Positions 54,213-62,274 of a stretch of DNA of 64,000 nucleotides are shown piece by piece (position 1 is the first letter of the stretch; each line of letters opens with the position of its first letter). This DNA is from Pseudonocardia ammonioxydans (GTDB lineage Bacteria > Actinomycetota > Actinomycetes > Mycobacteriales > Pseudonocardiaceae), in the NCBI RefSeq assembly GCF_900115005.1, contig NZ_FOUY01000002.1:186001-250000 (forward strand), in the 5' to 3' direction. The notes beneath the pieces were generated by a model. The model did not search any database, was not told the DNA's origin, and worked only from the letters and a program-made list of their open reading frames with translations. The translations under genes and the position numbers were made by a program.

Positions 54213-55489
54213 GGGGAGCCCCATCCGGCGCCGAAGGCCCGGGCAGCGCGGACGCCGGAGGCACAGCCGTCCTCGTGGAAGCCCCAGCCGTGGTAGGCGC
54301 CGGCGAACGCGGTGACCGGTGTGGTGAGGCCGGGCAGCCTGCGTTGGGCGGCCACCGACGCCGGGGTGTGGATCGGGTGCTCGTAGGTCATCCGGGCGAC
54401 GACGGTGCCCGGGTCGACCCGGCCCGTGCCGTTCAGCGTGACGATGCGGTCGTCCGGGTCGGTGAGCCGCATCAGCCGGTTCATGTCGTAGCTGACCAGG
54501 ACCGGGGCGTCGGGGCCCTCGGTGCAGGCCGGTTTGAGGTAGTTCCACGATGCCCGGGCGCCGCGCGAGCGGGGCAGCAGCGAGGTGTCGTGGTGCAGCC
54601 AGGTCTCGTTGCGCGAGTACGCGAAGGCGCCCAGCACCGCGCGCTCGTCGGTGGTCGCGTCGTCGCCGAGCAGCCGCAGCGCCTGGTCGGGATGGGTCGC
54701 GATCACGATCCGGTCGAACGCGGCGACCGCGTCGCCGTCGTCGCGGACCTCGGCGCCCGCGGAGGTGCGCAGCACCGACCGCACCGGGGTGCCGGTGCGC
54801 ACCGCGGGCAGCTGCTTGACGATCCGGTCCACATAGGACCGCGAACCACCGGTGACGGTGCGCCACTGCGGCGAGCCGCCGATCCCGAGCAGGCCGTGGT
54901 GGTCGAGGAAGGCGAACAGGTAGCGCGCGGGGTAGGTCGTGGACACCGCGGCACCCGCCGACCACACGCACGAGACGAGCGGGAGCATGAAGTGCTCGAC
55001 GAAGTAGCGCGAGTAGCCCCCGATCGCCAGGAACGCGCCGAGGGTGACGTCGCCCGCCGCCTCGTCGGACAGCACCCGGCCGGCGTGCCGGTGGAACCGC
55101 ACGACCTCGCCGAGCATCCGCAGGTAGCGCGGGTTGGTCACGTTCGACAGCCGCGGGAACAGCCCGCCCAACTTGCGCGCACCGGCGTACTCCAGCCCGC
55201 AGCCGTCGCACCGCACCGACATGGACATCTCCGAGTCCTGCGTGGACACACCCAGCTCACCGAAGAGCCGCAGCAGGTTCGGATACGTCCGGTCGTTGTG
55301 GACGATGAACCCGGTGTCGACGTTGCTGACCTGGCCATCCGATGTGGTCAGCTCGTGGGTGTGCGCGTGGCCGCCGGGGCGGTCGTCGGCCTCGTAGAGC
55401 GTGACGTCGTGGGTCCGGGAGAGCAGGTACGCGGCGGTCAGGCCGGACACCCCGCTGCCCACCACCGCGACGGTCGGTCGACCGCTCAT
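54209..55489 (-). CDS. FAD-dependent amine-oxidase-like oxidoreductase
   Basis: 426 residues from ATG 55489. N-terminal FAD motif VAVVGSGVSGLTAAYLLSRTHDVTLYEA with the following RPGGHAHT, and the C-terminal FAD contact GAYHGWGFHEDGCASGVRAA. First gene of the five-gene lipid operon; in such clusters it may oxidise or desaturate a modified acyl chain (inference). Confidence 0.9.
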   Translation of the reverse strand: MSGRPTVAVVGSGVSGLTAAYLLSRTHDVTLYEADDRPGGHAHTHELTTSDGQVSNVDTGFIVHNDRTYPNLLRLFGELGVSTQDSEMSMSVRCDGCGLEYAGARKLGGLFPRLSNVTNPRYLRMLGEVVRFHRHAGRVLSDEAAGDVTLGAFLAIGGYSRYFVEHFMLPLVSCVWSAGAAVSTTYPARYLFAFLDHHGLLGIGGSPQWRTVTGGSRSYVDRIVKQLPAVRTGTPVRSVLRTSAGAEVRDDGDAVAAFDRIVIATHPDQALRLLGDDATTDERAVLGAFAYSRNETWLHHDTSLLPRSRGARASWNYLKPACTEGPDAPVLVSYDMNRLMRLTDPDDRIVTLNGTGRVDPGTVVARMTYEHPIHTPASVAAQRRLPGLTTPVTAFAGAYHGWGFHEDGCASGVRAARAFGAGWGSP

Positions 55490-55606
55490 CGCCTCACTCC
55501 GTTCCGTGCCGGCTGATCCTGGCTCTGCACGACGTTCGTGGGCAGCCGGGCGGGCGGTTCGGCGGTGATCGACGACGGCGGTGTGATCTACGCCAGGCCC
55601 GCAGCG

Positions 55607-55697
55607 TGTGCGTCGCACAGGTTCGGTGCGTGCCGCACGGGCCCGGTCCTGTGCGGCGGGCTCACACGCTGTGCGGCACACCCGCGGCCTGTGCGGC
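55607..55697. promoter_or_regulatory. Periodic TGTGCGGC array upstream of the lipid operon
   Basis: CTGTGCGGC at 55649, 55669 and 55689 (exact 20-bp period), an inverted copy GCCGCAC at 55633, and a perfect palindrome TGTGCG-T-CGCACA at 55607-55619. It lies in the 288-bp gap upstream of the operon (transcribed leftward) and downstream of the hydrolase; nothing else is visible in the gap. Confidence 0.6.
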
Positions 55698-55777
55698 GCC
55701 GGTCAGCGGCGCGGGCGGCGCGGGGCAGCGGGCGCGGGCGATGCGGGTCAGGGCGGGCGGCGGCGCCCGCTCGCGAC

Positions 55778-56557
55778 CTACTGCTCGCGGGTGCCGGGGC
55801 GGCCACGCCCGTGCGTGGCCGGCCGGACGCCGCGCCGGGCGGGCAGCGGAACCCGCAGCCCGCCGGGGGTGGGCGCCCGCATCGCGTCGGTGATCCACTC
55901 GGGCGCCGGTCCGGCCCCGAGCTCGCCGAGGACGAACCCGCGCACCAGGCCGGTCCAGTCCCGGGCCCGGCGGAGCATGGCGTGGCCGTCGCCGAGCACG
56001 TCGAACCGCGCGACCCGGTCGCTCACCTCACGGGCGCGCAGGGCGTAGGCGTAGGACTCGGCCGGATCGGTCATCCGCTCCCGGTCACCGTGCGCCACGA
56101 CGACCGCACGGCCGGCGAGCTGGCCGACCGGGTCCGTGCCGTCCAGCCACGGGGCCAGGGCGCAGACGGCGACGACATCCGGCGCCCCGGCCGCCCGCAG
56201 CACCGCCCGGCCGCCCATCGAGTGCCCGACCAGCGCGACCGGTCGCCCCGGGTGGCGCCGGGCGAGCGTGTCGAGGGCCCACTCGACGTCGCGGAACGCG
56301 TCCATCGCGGGCCCGTTCCAGCCGCGCAGGCGGTAGCGGAGCAGGTGGACCGCGATGCCGGTGCCGAGCCCGCTCCGGTGCGCGCGCCCGGCCCGCTCCA
56401 GGGCGCGGGCGAACGGCAGCATCCGCGCGTGGGCGAGCCCGGGCCGGTCGGCGGGCGTCGTCGAGCGGGCCCGGCCGCCGTGGGCGACGAGGACGACGGC
56501 GGCCGGCTCGGGGTGGGCCCGTCCGGAGCGCTCGAGGCGGGGCAGCGGGTCGGGCAC
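55778..56557 (-). CDS. Alpha/beta hydrolase
   Basis: 259 residues from GTG 56557 (GAGG five bases upstream; GTG 56563 also possible). Nucleophile elbow GHSMGGRA, oxyanion-strand PAAVVLVAHGGRA, and a C-terminal DGHAM histidine: a full catalytic set of a serine hydrolase. Substrate unknown. Longer in-frame start regions are low-complexity and were not used. Confidence 0.85.
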   Translation of the reverse strand: MPDPLPRLERSGRAHPEPAAVVLVAHGGRARSTTPADRPGLAHARMLPFARALERAGRAHRSGLGTGIAVHLLRYRLRGWNGPAMDAFRDVEWALDTLARRHPGRPVALVGHSMGGRAVLRAAGAPDVVAVCALAPWLDGTDPVGQLAGRAVVVAHGDRERMTDPAESYAYALRAREVSDRVARFDVLGDGHAMLRRARDWTGLVRGFVLGELGAGPAPEWITDAMRAPTPGGLRVPLPARRGVRPATHGRGRPGTREQ

Positions 56558-56943
56558 GGACACCTCGCGGGGACGGGTGCGCGACGGCACCGGGACGGTT
56601 CTGCGCGCATGTTCGTCCGGCGGGCCGGCGGCGGCCGGTCGGTGGACCGGTGTCACACCGGGGCGCGCAGCCCGCGTGCCGGAGGGCGGACCCGGTTGCC
56701 CAGCGGGACCCGGTCGCAGACCACCGCACACCGCGGCGGACGCCCGGGCGCCGGACGGCCCGGCCGGCGGCCGGTGCGAGCGGTATCACAGCCACGAGGA
56801 TGGACCGCGGAGCACTCGCGCCGGTGAGATGCGGTGCGGCCGGTAGGAACACGGAGGCCGTGCCTGCGGGCCGGCGCCGAGGATGGCCGGGCCGCGCCGG
56901 GGCCGGTCACGGGTGCCGCGGGCACGTGGAGCCGGTCGCCGGC

Positions 56944-56982
56944 GACCGGCGAGGATGTCCGGGGACCGGCGAGGATGTCCGG
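56944..56982. repeat. 20-bp tandem repeat before plsC
   Basis: GACCGGCGAGGATGTCCGG occurs at 56944-56962 and again at 56964-56982. It lies in the 453-bp region between the divergent hydrolase and plsC genes, in which I see no gene. Confidence 0.8.
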
Positions 56983-57010
56983 CGACCAGGGGACGAGGAG
57001 GACGCACACG

Positions 57011-57811
57011 ATGGGGATGCCACCGGAGCTGACGGTGCGGCAGCGGATCGCGGCGACGGTGTGCCGCCGTCGTCGCGGGTCGGGGTTCTGGTTCGGTCTG
57101 GCGATCTCGGCGCTCTGGCCGTTCGTGCTGTGGGGCACCCGGATCGGCTGGCGCGGCGGTGAGCACCTGCCGCGCACGGGCGGCGCGCTGCTGGTCGGCA
57201 ATCACGTCTCGTTCTCCGACCCGCTGTTCGACATCGCGTTCGGCACCACCCACGGCCGCATGCCCCGGTTCATGGCGAAGGCCGAGCTGTGGGATCTCCC
57301 TGTCGTGAAGTGGGTCCTGGGCCACGGCGGGCACATCCCGGTCTACCGGGCGTCCAAGCGGGTGGGGGAGTCGTTCACCGGCGCGATCGACGCGCTGGGC
57401 CGCGGCGAGATCGTCGCCGTCTACCCGGAGGGCACCTACACCGCGGACCCGGACGGCTGGCCGATGAAGCCGAAGAACGGCGTCGCCCGGATCGCGCTGA
57501 AGTCGGGAGCGCCGGTGATCCCGATGGCCAACTGGGGCACCCAGGAGTTCCTGCCGGCGGACGGCAAGCCGCAGTTCCGCCCGCGCAAGCGGGTCGGGAT
57601 CGCGCTCGGCCCGCCCGTGGACCTGTCCGAGTTCGCCGGCAGGCCGCTGACGCGCACCACCCTGGACGCGGCCACGAAGAAGATCATGGACGAGGTCACG
57701 ACCCTGCTCGAGGGCCTGCGGGACGAGACCCGGCCGGCGACGCCGTACGACCCCGACGCCGTGACCCGCCCGGAGGCCCCGGGCGAGCCGGTCGAGCGGG
57801 CGGCGGGCTGA
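57011..57811 (+). CDS. 1-acylglycerol-3-phosphate acyltransferase family (PlsC-like)
   Basis: 266 residues from ATG 57011, GAGGAGG upstream. Acyltransferase blocks NHVSFSDPLFDIAF (H-x4-D), PVYRAS, and PEGTYTADPDG (block III). A C-terminal charged tail follows. Acylates lysophosphatidate or a related acceptor in the membrane; adjacent lipid genes are on other operons. Confidence 0.93.
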   Translation: MGMPPELTVRQRIAATVCRRRRGSGFWFGLAISALWPFVLWGTRIGWRGGEHLPRTGGALLVGNHVSFSDPLFDIAFGTTHGRMPRFMAKAELWDLPVVKWVLGHGGHIPVYRASKRVGESFTGAIDALGRGEIVAVYPEGTYTADPDGWPMKPKNGVARIALKSGAPVIPMANWGTQEFLPADGKPQFRPRKRVGIALGPPVDLSEFAGRPLTRTTLDAATKKIMDEVTTLLEGLRDETRPATPYDPDAVTRPEAPGEPVERAAG

Positions 57812-57818
57812 GCGCCGC

Positions 57819-59210
57819 TCAGACCTCCAGGCCGAGCAGCGCGTTCTCGATCACCTCGGGCAGCGCCGGGTGGATCCAGTACTGCCCGGTGGCGATCTCG
57901 CCGACGGTCTGGCCGAACACCATGGCCTGCACGAGCTGCTGGACCAGGGTGGACGCCTGCGGGCCCAGCAGGTGCGCGCCCAGCAGCCGTCCGGTGCCCT
58001 TCTCGGCGATCAGCTTGCAGAGTCCGGTGCGGTCCTCCATCGCCCAGCCGTAGGCGACGTCGCCGTAGTCCTGGACCTTCACGGTGATGTCGAACCCGGC
58101 CTCGCGGGCCTGCGCCTCGGTCAGCCCGACCGCGGCGATCTGCGGGTCGGTGAACACCGCCGCGGGGACGTGCTCGTGGCTCGTCGCCCGCAGGTCGTCC
58201 GGCCGCGCCAGGTTGTGGCCGACGATCTTCGCCTCGTGGTTGGCGACGTGCTTGAGCTGGTGCGGGGACGAGACGTCGCCCAGCGCCCAGACGCCGTCGG
58301 CGGAGACGCTGCGCTGGTACTCGTCGACCGCGACACGGCCGTCGGCGTGCACGGTGATCCCGGCCCGGTCGAGGTCCATGCGGTCACCGTTCGGGACACG
58401 GCCGGTCGCCACGAGCAGCGTGTCGGCGACGACCTCCGAGCCGTCGTCGAGGGTGAGCCGTACCTCGCCGGGACCACCGGTGCCATCGCCGGAGACCTCG
58501 GCGACCTGACGGCCGAGGCGGCAGTCCCAGCGTGCGGTGGCGACCTTGGTGAAGCGGTCCGCGATCGTGCCGTCGAGGTGGCGCAGCAGCCTCTCCCCAC
58601 GCACGATCATGGTGACCTCGACGCCGAGCGCGGAGAACACGTGCGCGAACTCGCTCGCGATGTAGCCGCCGCCCAGGATCGCCATCCGGCGCGGCAGCGA
58701 GTCGATCCGCATGACGGTGTCGGAGGTCTCGAACGGCACCCCGGAGGCGGCGACGGCCGGCGGCACGCTCGGCCGCGACCCCGCGGCGACGACCACCCGG
58801 TCGCCGCTGATCGTGTCGGTGCCGGAGCCGTCGGTGCGCTCGACCGCCAGCGCGCGCTCACCGGTGAACCGGGCGTGCCCGAAGTAGACGGTCACGTTCG
58901 GGCTGCGGTCCACCCGGTACTCCCGGCCCCCGGCCGAGATGGGGTCGATGCGGCCGAACACCCGGTCCCGGACGTCGGTCCAGCGGATCTTGTCGACGCT
59001 CGCGTCGACGCCGTAGGTGTGGGCGTGCCGGACGATCTCCGCGACGTCGGCGGCGTAGACGTACATCTTGGTGGGGATGCAGCCGACGTTCAGGCAGGTC
59101 CCGCCGAACACGCCGTGCTCGACGAGCGCGACGTCGAGGCCGGCGAACCGTTCGTCGAGGAACGTGTTGCCGGAGCCGGTGCCGATGACGACCAGATCAT
59201 GGTGGGCCAC
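57819..59210 (-). CDS. mtr: Mycothione reductase
   Basis: 463 residues from the second GTG (59210). FAD motif VVIGTGSGNTFLD (the GSGNTF pattern is typical of mycothione reductase), redox-active disulfide GGTCLNVGCIPTK, NAD(P) motif GGGYIASEFAHVFSALG, and the C-terminal HPALPEVIENAL with the catalytic histidine. Keeps mycothiol reduced. The -10 TAGCCT lies six bases before the second GTG, suggesting a leaderless transcript. Confidence 0.95.
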   Translation of the reverse strand: MAHHDLVVIGTGSGNTFLDERFAGLDVALVEHGVFGGTCLNVGCIPTKMYVYAADVAEIVRHAHTYGVDASVDKIRWTDVRDRVFGRIDPISAGGREYRVDRSPNVTVYFGHARFTGERALAVERTDGSGTDTISGDRVVVAAGSRPSVPPAVAASGVPFETSDTVMRIDSLPRRMAILGGGYIASEFAHVFSALGVEVTMIVRGERLLRHLDGTIADRFTKVATARWDCRLGRQVAEVSGDGTGGPGEVRLTLDDGSEVVADTLLVATGRVPNGDRMDLDRAGITVHADGRVAVDEYQRSVSADGVWALGDVSSPHQLKHVANHEAKIVGHNLARPDDLRATSHEHVPAAVFTDPQIAAVGLTEAQAREAGFDITVKVQDYGDVAYGWAMEDRTGLCKLIAEKGTGRLLGAHLLGPQASTLVQQLVQAMVFGQTVGEIATGQYWIHPALPEVIENALLGLEV

Positions 59211-59263
59211 CACCCGAGGCTAACCGCTTCCGCGGAGCCGCCGGCCTCTGGTACCCACGGCGG

Positions 59264-59725
59264 ATGGCCGCGCAGACCCCGGGCGCGACGGTGCGCCGCA
59301 GCTGGGCCCCCGACCTGGACCTCGAGACCTTCTACGCCCTGCTGGCGCTGCGCACGCAGGTCTTCGTCGTCGAGCAGCGCTGCCCCTACCAGGAGCTCGA
59401 CGGGCGGGACCTGGAACCGCGGACCCGGCACTACTGGCTGACCGACGGCCACACGGCCGAGGTGCTCGCGACGCTGCGGCTGCTGAAGGAGCCCGACGGC
59501 GGGTACCGGATCGGGCGGGTCTGCACCCGGGCCGACGTCCGCCGCCGCGGCCTCGGGCACCGGCTGCTCGAGGCGGCGCTGGCCGAGGTCGGTGCCGGGC
59601 ACTGCGTGCTCGACGCGCAGCAGGACCAGGCCGGCTTCTACGCCCGGCACGGCTTCGAGGTCGTGGGGGAGGCGTTCGACGACGACGGCATCGCGCACGT
59701 CCCGATGCGGCGCCGCCGCCCGTGA
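59264..59725 (+). CDS. GNAT acetyltransferase, ElaA type
   Basis: 153 residues. FVVEQRCPYQELDGRDL and the acetyl-CoA loop VCTRADVRRRGLGHRLLEAAL, then YARHGFEVVGEAFDDDGIAHVPM, the ElaA pattern. Divergent from mtr. Its stop codon is supplied by the perfect palindrome that follows, giving the end R-R-R-R-P. Confidence 0.9.
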   Translation: MAAQTPGATVRRSWAPDLDLETFYALLALRTQVFVVEQRCPYQELDGRDLEPRTRHYWLTDGHTAEVLATLRLLKEPDGGYRIGRVCTRADVRRRGLGHRLLEAALAEVGAGHCVLDAQQDQAGFYARHGFEVVGEAFDDDGIAHVPMRRRRP

Positions 59726-59765
59726 GTGGTTATCGCGGTCCTGACCGCGATAACCACTCACGGGC
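59718..59765. repeat. Stop-codon palindrome, copy 2 (perfect)
   Basis: Perfect 23-bp arms starting GCCCGTGAGTGGTT around a 2-nt loop. The TGA of the GNAT gene is bases 59723-59725. Followed by the LapA gene in the same orientation. Confidence 0.93.
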
Positions 59766-59847
59766 GACATGTCGCGCGCGTCTGCCTCGCCCCGCGGGTT
59801 CGTAGGCGATACTCCCCGGCGCGACGGCGACCGGGAAGGCGGTTCGG

Positions 59848-60285
59848 ATGAGCGACGATCGACGGAGTGGCGACGCACCGGAGTGGGGGCGGGTCGGACC
59901 GGAGGACCCCACCGCGGATCCGGCGACCCGTCCGGCGATGCGGGTCCCGTCGGCCGAGGTGGAGCCGTCGGAGCAGCCGACCGTGGCCGTCCCCGTCGAG
60001 GAGCAGCCGTCCGCGGACGACACGCCGACGGTCAAGCGCCGGGTGGGAAACACCCGCACCGGCGGGCTGTGGGCCGCGCTGATCCTCTCGGCGGTCGTGC
60101 TGATCTTCCTGCTGGTGTTCATCCTGCAGAACAGCGAGCCGGTCTCGATCAGCTTCCTGTGGCTGACCGGGACCCTGCCCACCGGGGTGGCGCTGCTGTT
60201 CGCCGCGATCGCCGGGATCCTGCTCGTCGCGGTGCCCGGCACCGGGCGGATCCTGCAGCTCCGCCGCCAGGCGAAGCGGCACTGA
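59848..60285 (+). CDS. LapA/DUF1049-domain membrane protein
   Basis: 145 residues: 70 disordered, acidic residues, then two membrane helices (WAALILSAVVLIFLLVFILQNSEPVSISFLWLTG region, given by its ends, and VALLFAAIAGILLVAV) with the typical QNSEPV motif. LapA-domain proteins act in envelope biogenesis in Gram-negatives; the role in actinobacteria is not clear. Confidence 0.87.
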   Translation: MSDDRRSGDAPEWGRVGPEDPTADPATRPAMRVPSAEVEPSEQPTVAVPVEEQPSADDTPTVKRRVGNTRTGGLWAALILSAVVLIFLLVFILQNSEPVSISFLWLTGTLPTGVALLFAAIAGILLVAVPGTGRILQLRRQAKRH

Positions 60286-60310
60286 CCGCCGGTGCCGGCC
60301 ACCGGCCCGC

Positions 60311-62038
60311 CTAGCGGCGCCGGCGGCCCTGCTTCGGCTTCGGCTGCGGGCGCTTCGGCGTCGCGATCGGTTCCCCGGACGGCTCCCGCGACCCGGTGAC
60401 GCGCACCAGGTCGGGGTGGCCGGGGCCCACGGTCGCCACCTCGGGACGCACGCCCGCCTGCCGGGTGAGCGTGTCCACCTCCGCCTTCTGCTCCGGGGTG
60501 GACAGCGTCACGACGACGCCGGTCTCCCCGGCCCGCGCCGTCCGCCCGGCCCGGTGCAGGTAGGCCTTCGGGTCGGCGGGCGGGTCGACGTGCACGACCA
60601 GGCCGACGTCGTCGATGTGGATGCCGCGGGCGGCCACGTCCGTCGCGACCAGCACCGGGACCTCGCCGGTGCGGAACTCGTCGAGCGCGCGGTTGCGCTG
60701 GTTCTGCGACCGACCGCCGTGCAGCGGGCCGGCCGCGACCCCCTGGCGGCGCAGTACCCGCACCATCCGGTCGGCGCCGTGCTTGGTGCGCACGAACAGG
60801 ATCGTGCGGCCCTCCCGCGCGGCGATCTCCGCGATCACCCGGGACCGGTCGTCGCGGGGGACGACGAGCACGTGGTGCTCCATCGTGTCGACGCTCGCCG
60901 TGGGCGGTGCCACCGACCGCGTGACCGGGTCGGTGAGGTGGCGGCGCACGAGGGTGTCGACCTCGCCGTCGAGGGTGGCGGAGAACAGCAGCCGCTGGCC
61001 GTCGGACGGCGTCCGGTCCAGGATCGCGCGGACCTGCGGCAGGAAGCCCATGTCGGCCATCCGGTCGGCCTCGTCCAGCGCGGCGACCGTGACCTCGGAC
61101 AGATCGCAGGTGCCCTGCTGGATGTGGTCGGTCAGCCGGCCGGGGGTGGCGACGAGCAGGTCGATGCCCCGCCGCAGCTCGGAGATCTGACGGTTCATCG
61201 ACATCCCGCCGACGACGGCCGTGACCCGCAGGTCCACCGCCGCGGCCAGCGGGGTGAGGACGTCGACGACCTGGGTCGCGAGCTCCCGGGTCGGCACCAG
61301 CACCAGGCCCCGCGGGGCGGTCGGACGGGCCCGCTCACCGGTGAGGCGGGCGAGCAGGGCCAGGCCGAACGCGAGCGTCTTCCCGGAACCGGTCTGGCCG
61401 CGGCCGAGCAGGTCCCGGCCGGCGAGGGTGTCCGGCAGCGTGGCGGCCTGCACCGGGAACGGCGCGGTGAAGCCCTCGTCGGCGAGCGCCTTCACCAGGC
61501 GCTCGGGCAGGCCGAGCTCGGCGAACGACGGCATGCCCGACGGCGGGGGAGTCCACTGCACGACGTCCGCGCCGGCGTGCGACGACTGCGCCGCCGGGGC
61601 CGACGAGGTGCGGCCGGCGCCCTTCCGCGCGCCGCCCTTGCGGGGGCCGGCGGGGTTCTGCTGCTGTCCGGGCGCCGCCTGGGTGGCACGCTGCCCGCCG
61701 CGGCGCCGTCCGCCCGGCCGGGGCCGGCCGCCACCGGCGTTGCCGTCCCGGTCCGCGCGGCGGGGCTCGCCGCCGGCGTTCGCGGGACGGCCGGCGGTGT
61801 CGTGGGACTCGCCCCGCTGCCGGGGTGCGTTCGGGTGCTCGTCGCTGCGGGCGCCCGGCCGGCGTCCGCGGTCGTGTTCGGGCAGGCCGGGGGCGGAGCG
61901 GTCGTCGCGGCGCGGGCCGCGACCGGCGTCCGTGCCCCGGCGGGGGCCGCGGTCGCCCTCGCTGCGGCGGGTGGCGTGGTCGCCGGCCGGCCCGGACGGG
62001 CGGGTCACGCGACGACGACGGGATTCGGGCCTGGTCAC
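60311..62038 (-). CDS. DEAD-box ATP-dependent RNA helicase
   Basis: 575 residues from GTG 62038 with SD AAGGAG. A 160-residue Arg/Gly-rich disordered start, then the helicase core: Q-motif FTAPFPVQAATLP, GQTGSGKT, PTRELA, ATPGRL, DEAD in ALDEADRM, SAT in LFSATL, RGIHIDDVGLVVHVDPP and HRAGRTARAG, ending in a basic tail. Likely unwinds structured RNA in cold or translation stress. Its own SD is buried in a hairpin. Confidence 0.94.
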   Translation of the reverse strand: MTRPESRRRRVTRPSGPAGDHATRRSEGDRGPRRGTDAGRGPRRDDRSAPGLPEHDRGRRPGARSDEHPNAPRQRGESHDTAGRPANAGGEPRRADRDGNAGGGRPRPGGRRRGGQRATQAAPGQQQNPAGPRKGGARKGAGRTSSAPAAQSSHAGADVVQWTPPPSGMPSFAELGLPERLVKALADEGFTAPFPVQAATLPDTLAGRDLLGRGQTGSGKTLAFGLALLARLTGERARPTAPRGLVLVPTRELATQVVDVLTPLAAAVDLRVTAVVGGMSMNRQISELRRGIDLLVATPGRLTDHIQQGTCDLSEVTVAALDEADRMADMGFLPQVRAILDRTPSDGQRLLFSATLDGEVDTLVRRHLTDPVTRSVAPPTASVDTMEHHVLVVPRDDRSRVIAEIAAREGRTILFVRTKHGADRMVRVLRRQGVAAGPLHGGRSQNQRNRALDEFRTGEVPVLVATDVAARGIHIDDVGLVVHVDPPADPKAYLHRAGRTARAGETGVVVTLSTPEQKAEVDTLTRQAGVRPEVATVGPGHPDLVRVTGSREPSGEPIATPKRPQPKPKQGRRRR

Positions 62039-62039
62039 A

Positions 62040-62076
62040 GGTCTCCTTGCAGGACGTGGCACGTCCTGCGGAGACC
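62040..62076 (-). promoter_or_regulatory. RNA hairpin that sequesters the helicase ribosome-binding site
   Basis: In the mRNA, GGUCUCC pairs with GGAGACC and GCAGGACGU with ACGUCCUGC around a 3-nt loop, with two bulged A. The GGAG of the Shine-Dalgarno is in the lower stem, and the GUG start follows the stem after one base. Translation should therefore depend on melting this helix. Confidence 0.7.
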
Positions 62077-62226
62077 TCGGGGAGGAGGAATGCTGCGCCG
62101 ACGGGCCCGGGCGCGGCTCTGCATCCTCGCGGCGCGCGCTCCGTGATGGGAAATCGGTCCGGCGGATGGGCCGAACACTCGTTGATCCACGATACGCCCC
62201 GGACGGGGGACCACCCGCGGCGGGCC

Positions 62227-62274
62227 GCCCGTGAGTGGTTGTCGCGGCCCCAACCACGAAAACCACTCACGGGC
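62227..62274. repeat. Stop-codon palindrome, copy 3
   Basis: Arms starting GCCCGTGAGTGGTT with a few mismatches near the loop. On the minus strand its outer arm supplies the TGA of the RIO kinase (end L-R-R-P), upstream of the helicase gene. Confidence 0.9.

Noticed and set aside
60416..62146. 576-codon open frame on the plus strand opposite the helicase
   Set aside because: It is antisense to a helicase with all motifs in order; the protein is a low-complexity shadow made by high third-position GC.
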